Assembly (NCBI GenBank): GCA_023138835.1
Contig: JAGLOP010000011.1
Location: forward strand, 1-64,000
Source of the DNA: Arcobacteraceae bacterium
GTDB taxonomy: Bacteria > Campylobacterota > Campylobacteria > Campylobacterales > Arcobacteraceae
Direction: 5' to 3'
DNA length: 64,000 nucleotides
In this document: in pieces, positions 1-8,600 of the stretch
Position numbering within the stretch: the first letter of the stretch is position 1
Layout of the letters: each line of letters opens with the position of its first letter
Made by a program: the position numbers and the translations under genes
Notes under the pieces: generated by a model
What the model saw: the letters and a program-made list of their open reading frames with translations, nothing else
The model's database searches: none
What the model was told of the DNA's origin: nothing

Positions 1-106
1 AGAGTCTGCTGCTGCATCTGAGGAGCTTAATGCACAGGCTATCACTATGGGTGAAACTGTAAAATCTATTGGTTTACTTGTAGGATATGAGGTTAATAAA
101 AAATAG
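1..106 (+). CDS. Methyl-accepting chemotaxis protein, 3' end (partial)
   Basis: Only the last 34 codons are in the window, read from base 2 to the TAG at 104-106. The residues ESAAASEELNAQA are the usual end of the second signalling helix of a chemoreceptor, followed by a short tail ending in VNKK. The receptor would sit at the cell pole and control CheA. No CheR-binding pentapeptide is visible at the end. The next gene starts 27 bases on, on the same strand, so this receptor may head the operon with the kinase-like gene and cheD. The sensor part lies outside the window. Confidence 0.85.
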   Translation, partial: ESAAASEELNAQAITMGETVKSIGLLVGYEVNKK

Positions 107-133
107 GATATTTAAGTTTTAAGAAGGAAAATT

Positions 134-1009
134 ATGAAACTAGATGATATAGACAACAAAGAGTTATTAGCAGAGATAAGCAGAAGATTTTCTCAAAGAG
201 ACAATACTATTTATGAGCTAAAAGTTGTGATGGGAAAAATGGAAGATATAAATAAAAAGCTTTTGTATGCAGAAGAGAACAGAAGCAAATTTATATCTAT
301 AATTAGAAATGAATTTAATAATCCACTATCTAGTATGATAACTCTTTCTAAAAGACTAATAAGCGGTAAAGAGAATGTGGATATAAAACTTATAGGTGAT
401 TCTTTATATGAAGAGGTTTTAAATTTGAATTTTCAAATTGCAAATATTATTTATGTAGCAGAGATAGAAGCAGGAACACTTGAAAAAGAGATATCAAAAA
501 TTGATTTTGAAGAGATTGTTGAAGAAATAAAAGATGCTTTACAATATTTGATTGCAGAAAAACATATAGATATGAAAATAAATATTTCATGTAAAGAGGA
601 TCCGATTTATCAAGATAAAACCAAAATTTATTCTATTTTAGTAAATCTGATCTCCAACGCAATTAGTTATTCTCCCCAAAATTCAATAGTTGAACTGGAT
701 ATTATTGAAGAGGTAGATGATGTAAGAATCACAGTAAAAGACTATGGAGAGGGGATAAGCTCTGAAAATCAAAAAATAATCTTTGAAAGATTTCGTCAAG
801 CACATTCAGGTATGAACAGGTCACACCGTGGACAAGGTCTTGGTATGGGAATAGTGCGGGATTTTATTGAATTTTTAGGCGGTAATTTTAAATTAGAGTC
901 AAAAGAAAATAAATTTACAATTTTTGAATTTAATCTGCCAAAAGAATCTCAAGAGGAATCGATGTTTATGGATGATGATTTACTGTTTGATGAGGGACAG
1001 GAATTTTGA
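134..1009 (+). CDS. Histidine-kinase-like protein lacking the phospho-acceptor His
   Basis: This is a 291-residue soluble protein with a coiled-coil start (about 1-55), a HisKA-like helix pair (about 50-115) and a HATPase domain (about 155-275). The ATP-binding part looks intact: N box NLISNA near 171, DYGEG near 203, FERF near 217 and GQGLGMG near 233. The H box reads IRNEFNNPL where SHEFRTPL is expected, so the phosphorylated His is Asn59 (codon AAT at 308-310). No other His lies close by. The reading frame starts with ATG after an AAGGAAA ribosome site. It sits between a chemoreceptor and cheD with short gaps. It may be a regulatory pseudokinase or phosphorylate another site; this is inference. 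Confidence 0.8.
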   Translation: MKLDDIDNKELLAEISRRFSQRDNTIYELKVVMGKMEDINKKLLYAEENRSKFISIIRNEFNNPLSSMITLSKRLISGKENVDIKLIGDSLYEEVLNLNFQIANIIYVAEIEAGTLEKEISKIDFEEIVEEIKDALQYLIAEKHIDMKINISCKEDPIYQDKTKIYSILVNLISNAISYSPQNSIVELDIIEEVDDVRITVKDYGEGISSENQKIIFERFRQAHSGMNRSHRGQGLGMGIVRDFIEFLGGNFKLESKENKFTIFEFNLPKESQEESMFMDDDLLFDEGQEF

Positions 1010-1017
1010 GGTGAAAA

Positions 1018-1470
1018 ATGGAATTTGAAAAAAAATTTATTCATGCCTCACAACTTTATGTTGCAACGGAGCCAACTGAAATACATACGGTATTAGGCTC
1101 ATGTATTGCTGTTTGTTTGATTGATAGTACAACATTTACAGCGGGGATGAATCATTATCTTCTTCCTTTATGGAATAACGATGGGATACCAAGTCCTAAG
1201 TTTGGGAATATAAGTATTGTAAAGTTAATTGAAGCTATGGAGAAAGCCGGCTGTCAAAGAAAAAATATAATTGCAAAAGTATTTGGCGGCGCCAGCCTTA
1301 GTGGATTAACTACCAGTCAAGTTGGCAGTAGAAATATAGATATAGCGGACGACATCTTAGCTGAATATGGTATAAAAATTGCCGGTAAAGATGTAGGCGG
1401 AGCAAATAGCAGAAAGATTGTTTTAAATAGTGTAAATGGAAGAGTGATACTTAAATATCCAAATAAATAA
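1018..1470 (+). CDS. cheD: Chemoreceptor glutamine deamidase CheD
   Basis: CheD deamidates chosen glutamines on chemoreceptors to glutamate and in some bacteria works with CheC. The 150-residue protein has the family hallmarks: LGSCIAVCL with the probable catalytic Cys29, GMNHYLLP with His46, FGGASLSG near 83, and the C-terminal VGGANSRKI segment. Length fits the family (about 150-165). The gene starts 8 bases after the kinase-like gene; GAGGTG just upstream serves as the ribosome site and fixes this ATG. Its position after a chemoreceptor suggests that the linked receptor is one substrate. Confidence 0.93.
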   Translation: MEFEKKFIHASQLYVATEPTEIHTVLGSCIAVCLIDSTTFTAGMNHYLLPLWNNDGIPSPKFGNISIVKLIEAMEKAGCQRKNIIAKVFGGASLSGLTTSQVGSRNIDIADDILAEYGIKIAGKDVGGANSRKIVLNSVNGRVILKYPNK

Positions 1471-1500
1471 ATAATAAAATAATTATAAAAAGGAGATGTT

Positions 1501-2280
1501 TTGAATAAAAATAAGAAAATTGTAGTTGTTAATAATAAAGGAGGTGTGGGGAAAACAACCTCTTCAAATGAGTTGTTTGCACCATTTTTATCATTTGAAA
1601 ATGGTATGAAACCTACTATTGTTTATGAGTTTGACGAAGAAAATTTACATGGGGCGAAATACTGTAATAGTGATTGTGTTAAATTCTCACCGCAAAAAAT
1701 TACAAATAGTAATTTGGAAAATAATATTATGGATATTTTACTGGAAGACTCTTATGCAGTGATAGACATAGGTGCAAATAAAAGTACAACTTATTTTCTA
1801 GAAGCCTTAGAAAAAAGTGCTCTTGACCAAATTATTTCTCTTGTAGCTATCCCTATAAGTGATGGGGAGCAGGATACTTTAAATGCCAGAAATATATATA
1901 GAAAAATAAGAGCAATGAATAAAGAAGTTCCAATAGTTTTTGTTTTAAGCAGATACACTCCAAGTAGGGAGTTAGAGTATCAATTTGATTATTTTTTTGA
2001 ATCACTTCTTCCCCGTATAGATGCTAAAGATAGAAATTGGGTTGTTTTAAATGATTCAGATTGTATAAAATTTGCACGAAAAGAGGGTAAGACTGTTTTT
2101 GAAATGAGTTATGACAATACGGATTATAAATCTATTATAAAAAATGCTTTAAAGAAAAAGAAATCAAGTAAAAAGATTAAAGAGTTATCACAAAGAAATA
2201 AATTGTTACAAGATACTGTTGAATATAGAAAAGATGTTTTAATTCCAGCATTTAATAGATTAAAAGAACTTATTAATTAA
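1501..2280 (+). CDS. ParA/MinD-like P-loop ATPase
   Basis: The protein begins with a beta strand and the deviant Walker A motif KGGVGKTT (residues 13-20), which marks the ParA/MinD family of ATPases that position plasmids, chromosomes and protein arrays. A switch region follows near DIGANKST (about 96), and the C-terminal 50 residues are Lys-rich and helical, which could contact DNA, membrane or a partner. At 259 residues it is ordinary for orphan ParA proteins. The start is TTG, supported by AAGGAG 5-8 bases upstream. No ParB or parS is visible. Next to cheD and receiver genes it may place chemoreceptor arrays, like ParC/ParP systems, but that is inference. Confidence 0.8.
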   Translation: MNKNKKIVVVNNKGGVGKTTSSNELFAPFLSFENGMKPTIVYEFDEENLHGAKYCNSDCVKFSPQKITNSNLENNIMDILLEDSYAVIDIGANKSTTYFLEALEKSALDQIISLVAIPISDGEQDTLNARNIYRKIRAMNKEVPIVFVLSRYTPSRELEYQFDYFFESLLPRIDAKDRNWVVLNDSDCIKFARKEGKTVFEMSYDNTDYKSIIKNALKKKKSSKKIKELSQRNKLLQDTVEYRKDVLIPAFNRLKELIN

Positions 2281-2344
2281 TAGTATATCAATCTATTTTA
2301 TTATATTATAAACTTATAAGAGAATATAATGAAAAAGAGAAAGA

Positions 2345-3307
2345 ATGGTAAAAATATTACTGGTTGATAGTTGGCTTTTAAATAATAAAGTGATAGAACA
2401 AGATGTTGTGGAGTATTTTAACAATCATAAAATCGAATATCAGTTTTTTGAAAGTGATAATGAAAAAGATGCTTTAGAGTTTGTAAAGATGCATGATATT
2501 GATATGGCATATATAGATATATCTTCACAAGAGTATGATGGAATACAACTGTTAAAAGATATTAAAGCACTTGATATCAGGCAGCCTAAGATTACTGCTG
2601 TAACGGTATTATATGATAAAAAATATCGATATGAAGCTTTGAAATTGGGAGTTTACAGGTATATTTATAAACCGTATGACTATCGCGAGATAGAAGAGTC
2701 ATTAGAAAAATTATTTAAAGATAATTACTATTCAAAAGAATCAAACAGGATAAGCAGTACTATAAATGCAGCTGATTTACTATCACAAGAAGATAGTTCT
2801 GATGATTTTATTGATTTTGATGAAGATGATGATTCTATAGAACATAGTAAAGAACTTATGGATGCATATAATGATTCTCACAAAAAAGTCAGTGCAAAAG
2901 AATTTTTAGAAGAGTGCGGTGATGTTGGTATCAATACAGAAGAGTTAGAAGACCTTGAAGAGGAACTTGACAGAGTTGTAGCAAATATATTATTTGATAA
3001 TAATCTAGAGGGGGAACTGCCTGACATTATATATATACTGGAAAAGTATAATAGGTTTTTATATATGTTTAGTGAATTTGAAGAATTATCTAAAGTTTTA
3101 TATGGACTTATTGAATTATTACAAAGTATTGATTTTTCTTCTTTGGCAAGAATTACTATGGTGTCAAAATTTATAGTGGCTATTATACAAGATTTGGTTG
3201 ATTGGAAAGAGCATGTTTTTGTAATTCAAGATGCTGTTGATGTATACTATATAAATGCATCTATATTGAATAGTTTTGTACAGTTGAAAGATATTATAAA
3301 AAAATAA
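2345..3307 (+). CDS. Receiver-domain protein with unknown C-terminal domain
   Basis: Residues 3-120 form a CheY-like receiver: KILLVD at the start, the phospho-acceptor Asp in AYIDIS (about 58), a Thr in AVTV (about 87) and the conserved Lys in YKPY (about 109). Only one acidic residue (VDSW) replaces the usual Asp/Glu pair that binds magnesium, so phosphorylation may be weakened. A linker rich in Asp/Glu (about 145-175) leads to a helical C-terminal half of about 140 residues that I do not recognise; it has no DNA-binding, GGDEF or HD-GYP signature. It is the last gene of the chemotaxis-like operon and ends 1 base short of the convergent ppk2. Confidence 0.7.
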   Translation: MVKILLVDSWLLNNKVIEQDVVEYFNNHKIEYQFFESDNEKDALEFVKMHDIDMAYIDISSQEYDGIQLLKDIKALDIRQPKITAVTVLYDKKYRYEALKLGVYRYIYKPYDYREIEESLEKLFKDNYYSKESNRISSTINAADLLSQEDSSDDFIDFDEDDDSIEHSKELMDAYNDSHKKVSAKEFLEECGDVGINTEELEDLEEELDRVVANILFDNNLEGELPDIIYILEKYNRFLYMFSEFEELSKVLYGLIELLQSIDFSSLARITMVSKFIVAIIQDLVDWKEHVFVIQDAVDVYYINASILNSFVQLKDIIKK

Positions 3308-3308
3308 A

Positions 3309-4234
3309 CTATTTTGCTTTTTTAAAAGCGTTCTTTTCTTCCATATTCTCTATTTCGTCCATACCATCTATAATAATTTTATTATTTGGACGAAATATAT
3401 CTTGACTGGTTTTGTGTGGGTATTCCATATTTTTAAGAATATGTTTAATTGTTTCTAATCTTGCGCTTTTTTTATTATTACTTCTCACAATTGTCCAAGG
3501 TGAAATTTCTGTATTAGAAGATATAAGCATTGAGTATTTTGCAACTGTATATTTATCCCATAATTTCTGAGATGCTTTATCTACAGGGGTTAATTTATAT
3601 TGCTTTAAAATGTCATCTTCTCTTTTTTTAAATCTTTTCTTTTGTTCTTTTTTTGATACTGAAAAATAATATTTAAATAACAAGATGCCGGAATTTACCA
3701 GCATTGTTTCAAACTCAGGCACCTCTTTTAAAAACTCACGATGCTCTTCTCTTGTACAAAATCCCATTACAGGTTCAACACCGCCTCTGTTGTACCAACT
3801 TCTATCAAATATTACTATCTCTCCGGCACTAGGAAGATGTTTTGTATATCTTTGAAAATACCATTGCGTAGTTTCACTGTCACTTGGTTTTTCCAAAGCT
3901 ACTATTCTTGCACCTCTTGGATTTAAATGTTCTGTAATTCTTTTGATTGAGCCGCCTTTACCGGCTGCATCCCGTCCTTCAAATATCATAAGAACTTTCA
4001 GTCCTTTATCTTTCACATAGTTTTGAAATTTTAATAGTTCTATTTGTAAAATTGTAAGTTTTTTTCATATTCTAAAGTTTCTTTTTTTACCCATATTTGT
4101 ACTTTTTTGCCTTTTTTTTGCAGCTTCTTTCTTTTTCTTTTAAAATTATTAGGCTTATGTTTTTCTTTTTTTTCCGTATCTATCTCTTCCATATCATCAA
4201 ATTCAGTCCTGATGATCTCTCTGGTTTCTCCCAT
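3309..4234 (-). pseudogene. ppk2: Polyphosphate kinase 2, split by a frameshift in a poly-A tract
   Basis: PPK2 enzymes move phosphate between polyphosphate and nucleotides. Walker A EGRDAAGKGG, the lid-region FDRSWYNRGG and the C-terminal YTVAKYSML block are intact in the frame 4016-3309. The N-terminal basic arm is in another frame (4234-4043), which reads LEYEKN and then soon stops. Adding one A to the run of seven (4059-4065 on the plus strand) joins both into one frame, reading EYEKKLTILQIELLKFQ and so on: a 308-residue protein of normal PPK2 length. This is therefore a one-base deletion, a sequencing error, slippage control or a true pseudogene. A GTG at 4016 could start a shortened, Walker-A-containing protein. 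Confidence 0.85.
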
Positions 4235-4350
4235 TTTATTACCTCACTAACAAAATATATAGATAAAAACGATAAACTAAAGTCGCTGCTATCAATATAT
4301 TTTTATAAAATAAAGGCAGGCAGCTGCGAACTTACCCACCCTATACAAAA

Positions 4351-4509
4351 CTATTTTTTAGCTTTTTTCTTTTTAGCTGCTTTTTTAGCTTTTTTCTTCT
4401 TAGCTACTTTCTTAGCCGCTTTTTTCTTAGCCGCCTTCTTAGCTGATGCTTTCTTAGCCGCTTTTTTCTTAGCTAATTTTTTCTCTTCTTTTTTTGATAC
4501 TTTTGCCAT
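4351..4509 (-). CDS. Small Lys/Ala-rich histone-H1-like protein
   Basis: This 52-residue reading frame runs from ATG at 4509 to TAG at 4351. After MAKVSKKEEKKL it is built almost wholly from repeats of AKK, AAKK and AKKKK, like the C-terminal tail of histone H1 and bacterial H1-like proteins that coat DNA or other polyanions. An AAGGGG ribosome site lies 7 bases upstream. The plus strand shows a longer open frame here rich in Phe/Ala/Leu, which is only the mirror of the GCT-AAG repeats. It lies 116 bases upstream of ppk2 on the same strand, with a strong promoter-like site before it, so both may share one transcript. It could bind nucleic acid or polyphosphate; inferred. Confidence 0.75.
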   Translation of the reverse strand: MAKVSKKEEKKLAKKKAAKKASAKKAAKKKAAKKVAKKKKAKKAAKKKKAKK

Positions 4510-4570
4510 GGTGTAAACCCCTTTTTATTTTTTTAAGCAAATACATTAAATTATTTATTTGCTTTGGATG

Positions 4571-4601
4571 ATTATAAAACAAAAAAGTGGCAAAGTTGTG
4601 T
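4571..4601 (-). promoter_or_regulatory. Direct-repeat activator box plus -10, site A (H1-like protein, ppk2)
   Basis: On the plus strand GTGGCAAAGTTGTGTTA starts at 4587; its two GTG half-sites are 11 bases apart. On the gene strand the box is followed by 10 bases and then a perfect TATAAT (ATTATA at 4571-4576). It lies about 60 bases upstream of the H1-like start. Five similar boxes are listed below. Confidence 0.6.
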
Positions 4602-4624
4602 TATAAATTATATTCTTGAAAAAA

Positions 4625-5575
4625 CTATTGACTCATAAAAGACATAAATTTTTTTAAAAGTTTATTGTTTAATGATTGTTTCATGTGATTATGCATAATA
4701 TTAAATGCTTCAAATGATTTCAGAGCACCTTTATATGATCGTTTGGTAGTAAGTGCATCAAATATATCTGCTATTGACATAATTTGAGCGTATGGATGAA
4801 TATCTTTACCTTTAAGAGCATGAGGATAACCTGAACCATCTATTTTTTCATGATGTTGTTCAACTATATCAAGTAAAACTTGATTTGTTTCACCAAGTTC
4901 TTTTAATATTTCTACACCATATGAGGGATGCTTTTGTATTATCTTAAATTCATCGTCTGTAAGTTTTCCATCTTTATTAATAATTTCACCTGGTATTTTT
5001 CTTTTTCCAACATCATGCATGATACCGGCCATCCCCAACATATGAAGTTGTTCTTTGTTGAATTTTAAATAAGAACCAAATCCAAGAGCATATGTAGATA
5101 CATTGACACTATGGGTATAAGTGTAGTAGTCGTGAGAAGTAACCTTTAGCATAGCCTTTACAGCTTTTGGGTCATCAAGTATTAAATTTACAGTATCACT
5201 AACTACTATATCGGCTTGTTTGATTTTTTGAGTATTAATATCCCCCTCAAGCAGATCATTTATTACATCTGCTGCCATCTCATGTAAAATCTCTGATTTC
5301 AATGAAATGGGTACACTGTCATCTTTTACTATTTTTTCAAGGTAAGTTTGTGTGTCGAACTCATACTGGTCATGGTCTTTGTCTAATACATATACATCAG
5401 TAATATTGTGACTATTGATTTGCTCTTGAGTATTGGAAGTAAACTTATCACCTTCTTTGATAAGAATACTATATACTTTTCCCTCTTTTTTATAATAAAT
5501 GGGATATTTATAAATATGCCCCATCTCTAAAGCTTTTAATGAGATATGAGTAAGTTTTATTTGTTTAAAACTCAT
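4625..5575 (-). CDS. HD-GYP domain cyclic-di-GMP phosphodiesterase
   Basis: The C-terminal part (about 145-316) is an HD-GYP domain that hydrolyses cyclic di-GMP to pGpG/GMP. The metal-binding and signature residues are present: THSVNV near 154, the HD pair at 187-188 in MHDVGK, KHPSYG near 215, EQHHEKIDGSGYP near 239-251 and SIADIFDALT. The N-terminal 130 residues contain a small beta-rich region and an acidic stretch without a receiver domain or membrane segments, so it is a soluble enzyme with an unknown input domain. It has its own direct-repeat promoter box 30-60 bases upstream. Confidence 0.9.
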   Translation of the reverse strand: MSFKQIKLTHISLKALEMGHIYKYPIYYKKEGKVYSILIKEGDKFTSNTQEQINSHNITDVYVLDKDHDQYEFDTQTYLEKIVKDDSVPISLKSEILHEMAADVINDLLEGDINTQKIKQADIVVSDTVNLILDDPKAVKAMLKVTSHDYYTYTHSVNVSTYALGFGSYLKFNKEQLHMLGMAGIMHDVGKRKIPGEIINKDGKLTDDEFKIIQKHPSYGVEILKELGETNQVLLDIVEQHHEKIDGSGYPHALKGKDIHPYAQIMSIADIFDALTTKRSYKGALKSFEAFNIMHNHMKQSLNNKLLKKFMSFMSQ

Positions 5576-5606
5576 CTATTTTACCTTTTCTTTTTTTGTT
5601 GATACT

Positions 5607-5637
5607 ATATTATAAAAATAAAGTGGTAAAATTGTGT
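5607..5637 (-). promoter_or_regulatory. Direct-repeat activator box plus -10, site B (HD-GYP gene)
   Basis: GTGGTAAAATTGTGTTA begins at 5623 on the plus strand, half-sites 11 bases apart. On the gene strand a TATAAT (ATTATA at 5609-5614) follows 8 bases later, or TAATAT 10 bases later. The gap to the HD-GYP start is about 30 bases. The box abuts the 3' end of the large kinase gene. Confidence 0.6.
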
Positions 5638-5641
5638 TATA

Positions 5642-8600
5642 TTAAAGAGAAATTTTAAATACAACTCCATTGTCTTTGTTTTGGGCTGTTAACTTTCCTC
5701 CACAATGTTCTTCAATAATAGTTTTTGACATATATAATCCCAGTCCGGTACCATGTTTCTCTGACTTTGTAGAAAAATACGGGTCAAATATTTTATCAAT
5801 AATATCCTCAGGAATACCACCTCCGTTGTCAATAATTTCTAAAATATATTTTTCTTTCTCTTTTTGCAAAGTTTCATCATTTTCTTTGTAAGTGATGAGT
5901 TTAATATATGGGGCTTTTATATCTCTTTCCAATAAAATATCTTCAGCATTTTTAATAATATTTAAAATAACCTGAGTAACTTCACCTGTATATGTACTAA
6001 ATCTATCTTCACAATTTAATTCTTTTTTTATCTCTATATATTTACTTTCAACAGAAGCTGCAACAATACCTAAAGATGAATTTAGAAGCTCAGTATAGCT
6101 TGTCTCTTGTTTTTCTTTATTTGGTTTAAAAAAGTTTCTAAAATCATCAATGGTTTTTGACATAAATTCAAGTTGTTTGTTTATATCCTCACTTATAGGG
6201 GCATAACTTTTAGCTGTGATTGTCTCATTAAAATCCAACTTTGTTTCTATTTTCATATTTATAGCACCTATAATATTTAACGGTTGACGCCATTGATGAG
6301 CTATCATAGATATCATTTCTCCCATAAGAGCAAGTTTTGATTGTTGTTGTATCATTTTGTCTTTTTGTTTTATTTCACTTAAATCTATAACGGTGGTAAG
6401 TCTGTATCTTTTCTTATTTCTAACAATGTCTCTACCGGCTGCCAAAGCTGGGAATACAGTTTTGTCTTTTTTTAATAAATCAACTTCATAAGGTGATTTC
6501 TTAGGCGTACTTAAAGCTTTTTTTATTTTTTTCTCTTCATGTTTTGGTATAAGATCTTTTATATTAGTACCAATAGCATCATTTAAATTATCAAATTTAA
6601 ACATTTTAATACCTGCACTGTTTATCTGAATAATATTTCTGTTTTCATCAAATATAGCTATACATTCAATTGCAGTATCTATTAGATACTCAAAACTTTC
6701 AACAGATTCTTTTAATCTTTTATTTTTCTTTTTTAAATTATTAGTATATTTTTTTATTGATTTTTCTAGTTTTAAAGTGTAATCTTTCAATTCTTTTTGA
6801 CGATACATCAGTAAAATAAATATAATAATCATGATTGCCAGAATTTGCCAAACAAAAGTGTAATCTATTAATTCTTCATATTTAATTGTTATCCAGTCGG
6901 TTAATATATGTTTATGTGTGCTTTTATCAATGTTATCAATAACTTTTTGTAAAATTTCTAGTAATACTTTATCATCATTTCGTACAGCGGTCCCAAGCTC
7001 CCATTTCTCATCAAATTTACCGGCAATTTTAAGTTCACCTGTAAAATCTTTTTGAAATAGATATCCCACTGATGCCAAAGTTCCAATATATCCAAAAATT
7101 TTACCTTTTTTAACTTTTTGCAAACCATCTTTTACATTATCAACTTCTATAATGTTAAGATGTGGGTATTTGGTTCTAAGAATATCTATAAAAGCATAGC
7201 CTTTAGGTATTCCTAATATTTGAGTTGTTAAATTTTTAAAATCAGCTATAAACGGAACATTTGGTTTTGTAGCAATTATAAGCGGTATTTTTAAGTATGG
7301 TGTTGTAAAGTTCATATATTTTTTTCTTTTAGATGTTTCCATAGCTAAAGATATAATATCACACTTTTTTTGTTTGGCAAACTCTAAAGTTTCACTCCAA
7401 GTATTTGTTTGAATTACATTTATCGGAATACCTATGTTTTTTTGAAATATTTTAGAATAATCAGCACTCATCCCTACATGCTTACCATCAATAAAAGATT
7501 CAAAAGGCATCCAATATGGATCTATACACATCGTTATACTTTTTTTATTTTTAAGATACCTTTTTTCTTTTTTTGTAAGTTTCATAGTACTGATTAAACT
7601 CTTTGATTTTACACCAAACCATTTTTGCTTTAATCTTCTCAATTCTTTATTGCTTACTTTATCTTGTGCTTTTTGTAAAATATCTCTTAATATTTTGTCT
7701 TTTTTTGATACCCCGAGTCTTATTTGACTTATAACCCTTTTATCCTCTATAAATCCTACTGCTAAAACTTCAGATATATTATTGTTTCTAATTATATAAT
7801 CCATAACAACTTTTTTACCGATTGTTGCATCAACTTTTTCCAAAGATAAAAGTTTCAATGCATCAACTTGATTTTTAACTAATATTTGTTTGATATTCGG
7901 ATAATATTTTTCCATAAACTTTTGGGCAAAAAAACCTTTAGGCATAGCTATTGTTTTATTTTCCAAATCTTTTATTTTATTAAAGTTTGGATTATTTTTA
8001 TGTACATATATGGCATTTTGAGCTGTATAAAAAGTATCTGTAAAGCTAATGGTTTTTGCTCTTTGCTCGTTTTTTGAAATATTTATTATCACATCTAAAG
8101 CCGGAGTTTGAAGCATATTCATAAACTCGCTCCAGCTATACCCGCTGATATATTCAACTTTTATATTTAGTTTTTTTGCCAATAGATTCATATAATCTAT
8201 TGAAAAACCTTTGGGATTTCCCTCTTCCTTAAAGTTAAACGGCGGCCAGGAAGCTTCATTGTGTGCTTTTATGATTGGGTGAGAACTTAAATATTCTTTT
8301 TCTTTTTTAGTTAAGTTTATTGTTTTGTATTTATTCTCATGTATAATAAATTTATCTATATCTATCTCATTGTTAACAAAGCCCATAACATTGTAAATAT
8401 CATATATTCTTTGTATCTTATGTGCATTTATATGTCCTAACTCTTTAATTTTATAATATGCTAATTTTTTTAATTCTTTTGCTTCATATATTAAAGCATT
8501 TTTGCTTTTATTTTGAGAATTATATTTTTTTAAAATTAATTCTACAGTTTCTTCAATATTATTAAATGCATATTTCCAACCTTTTAAAGATGCATTTGTA

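Noticed and set aside
1501-2280. Plasmid partition system
   Set aside because: No ParB, parS-like repeats or replication gene are nearby; chemotaxis neighbours favour another role.
4371-4480. Tandem repeats looking like a small array
   Set aside because: The repeats are codon-level AKK repeats in frame with a gene; there are no spacers, so it is not a CRISPR.
4097-4516. 139-residue plus-strand frame rich in Phe, Ala and Leu
   Set aside because: It is the mirror of the AAG/GCT repeats of the H1-like gene and of the ppk2 N terminus; no ribosome site and no plausible fold.
4587-4600. GTGGCAAAGTTGTG as a sigma-54 promoter
   Set aside because: The GG to G spacing is 8 instead of 11 bases and the opposite strand has a good TATAAT at the right distance, so an activator box with a sigma-70 -10 fits better.
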